Of a DNA stretch of 64,000 bases, positions 63,304-64,000 are shown in pieces. The stretch comes from Micrococcus lacusdianchii. Its GTDB lineage: Bacteria; Actinomycetota; Actinomycetes; Actinomycetales; Micrococcaceae. The DNA lies in contig NZ_JAKNUW010000008.1 in assembly GCF_023155805.1 (NCBI RefSeq), positions 51,504 to 115,503 on the forward strand, read 5' to 3'. The position numbers and the translations under genes are program-made. Numbering within the stretch: the stretch's first letter is position 1; every line of letters begins with the position of its first letter. The notes beneath the pieces are model-generated. The model ran no database searches. It worked only from the letters and a program-made list of their open reading frames with translations, and was not told where the DNA came from.

Positions 63304-64000
63304 CCGGCGGACCCGGCCGCAGCGCGATCCGCGTGGCGGCGCAGCACGAGCACCACCATGAGGGCGAGCGCATAGCCCGCCCCCACCGCAGCGAAGCCCA
63401 GGCGGATGTCCCCCGTGAGGTCCCGCAGCAGGCCCATGACGAGCGGCCCGCACGCGAATCCGGCGTACATGCCCATGGCGTTCACGCCGGTGGCCCGGCC
63501 CAGGTGCTCCGCGGGGACGGTGTCCAGCAGCCCCGCGTTGATGACCACGTTGGCCCCGAGCACCGTCAGGCCGTGCACCGCGGCGCCGGCCCACAGGAGG
63601 GCGGGCGCGCGCGCGAGGTCCGCGGCCAGGAACACGCCGACGCCGGCCAGGGCGCCGAGGACGATCCCCGAGAGCAGCGTGGTGGGCCGGTGCCCGGCGC
63701 TCATCCGGCGGCCCCACCAGATGCGGGAGAACACCCCGACCACGCCCGAGGCGGCCGCCGCGGCTCCGCTCAGCACGAGCGTGAGCCCGAGGGACTCCAC
63801 CGCGAACAGCGGCAGGTACGTGTTGGTGGCCTGCATGCCCAGGCCCGTGAGGAAGGCGATCGCGGCGAAGAACCACACGGTGGCCGGCAACGGGGCGCGG
63901 TCCGCGCGGGCACGGCCGGGCCGGGCGGATCCGGCGCGCCCGCCGCGGGCCCTGCCGGTCCGCTCGGCCCGCTCGGCGACGGCGGCCGAGGCACCGGACG
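63300..64000 (-). CDS. C-terminal half of an MFS transporter (5' end outside the window)
   Basis: The visible 233 codons begin with an Arg/Gly/Ala-rich hydrophilic stretch, the usual central loop of an MFS protein, then six helices (VWFFAAIAFLTGLGMQATNTYLPLF onwards, ending FAAVGAGYALALMVVLVLRRHADRA). GVFSRIWWGRRMSAGHRP is the loop after the second helix and GVNAMGMYAGFACGPLVMGLLRDLTGD the fifth-helix region. The frame is open to the window edge, so the N-terminal half should lie beyond 64000; a TTG at 63890 as start is unlikely. Confidence 0.75.
   Translation of the reverse strand, partial: SGASAAVAERAERTGRARGGRAGSARPGRARADRAPLPATVWFFAAIAFLTGLGMQATNTYLPLFAVESLGLTLVLSGAAAAASGVVGVFSRIWWGRRMSAGHRPTTLLSGIVLGALAGVGVFLAADLARAPALLWAGAAVHGLTVLGANVVINAGLLDTVPAEHLGRATGVNAMGMYAGFACGPLVMGLLRDLTGDIRLGFAAVGAGYALALMVVLVLRRHADRAAAGSAG

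Noticed and set aside
63770..64000. TTG at 63890 as the start of a short six-helix transporter
   Set aside because: The frame is open to the window edge and the upstream residues look like the central loop of a normal 12-helix MFS protein.

Overview
The window is very GC-rich, with G or C at nearly every third codon position and long spurious open frames on both strands. Gene content fits a high-GC actinobacterium, most likely Micrococcaceae and Micrococcus-like. Pointers are an HspR-controlled dnaK-grpE-dnaJ-hspR operon with HAIR-type operators, a dUMP-forming dCTP deaminase, a fused MnhAB antiporter subunit, MMPL exporters, a SAM-IV-like riboswitch and many leaderless starts (a -10 box 6-8 nt before the start codon and no Shine-Dalgarno). 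The genus is inference from gene content only. I see no phage, insertion sequence, CRISPR array or rRNA; there is one tRNA.

Layout. 1-3000: end of a probable polysaccharide deacetylase, trmB, a BCCT osmolyte transporter. 3011-8460: heat-shock operon (minus) with a DUF1023 hydrolase at its end. 8640-14800: small membrane protein, dps, MMPL exporter with divergent MarR regulator, P-loop kinase, a Roadblock protein and a GTPase gene broken by an in-frame TGA. 14980-19670: MMPL exporter with a very long heptad-repeat insert, a PabC-like lyase, a DUF4235 protein. 19716-30300: Mrp antiporter operon mnhABCDEFG, an UMF1-type MFS protein, dcd, and a KhtT/KhtU K+/H+ antiporter pair; together a pH and cation homeostasis block. 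30340-36500: tRNA-Gly, DUF2087 protein, AEC transporter, HerA-like ATPase, flavodoxin, thioredoxin-NHL protein. 36589-43364: copper-handling operon (CopC, PCuAC, DyP peroxidase, CopD-CtaG fusion, lipoprotein). 43545-46570: HU, zinc-free-type S14/L33/L28 operon, MarR regulator, VIT1-family transporter.

46630-53900 is the most interesting block. Two converging transcripts (NRAMP transporter plus DUF1445; PxpA, PxpBC fusion, biotin carboxylase-BCCP, GntR) each start at a TTGTT[G/C]AACAA palindrome. Long inverted repeats lie at the point of convergence and just outside the pxpA promoter. The AHS1-AHS2 fusion beside a BC-BCCP protein looks like a split urea-carboxylase-type enzyme working with a LamB/YcsF protein, probably for 5-oxoproline or another lactam or amide.

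54000-64000: Xi-class GST-like reductase and metallo-hydrolase divergent from a 12-bp spacer with face-to-face leaderless promoters, Usp, MscS channel, hisD, S4 protein, lipoprotein, flavin reductase under a SAM-IV-like riboswitch, cold-shock protein with a structured leader, a decayed MFS gene and an MFS gene cut by the window edge.
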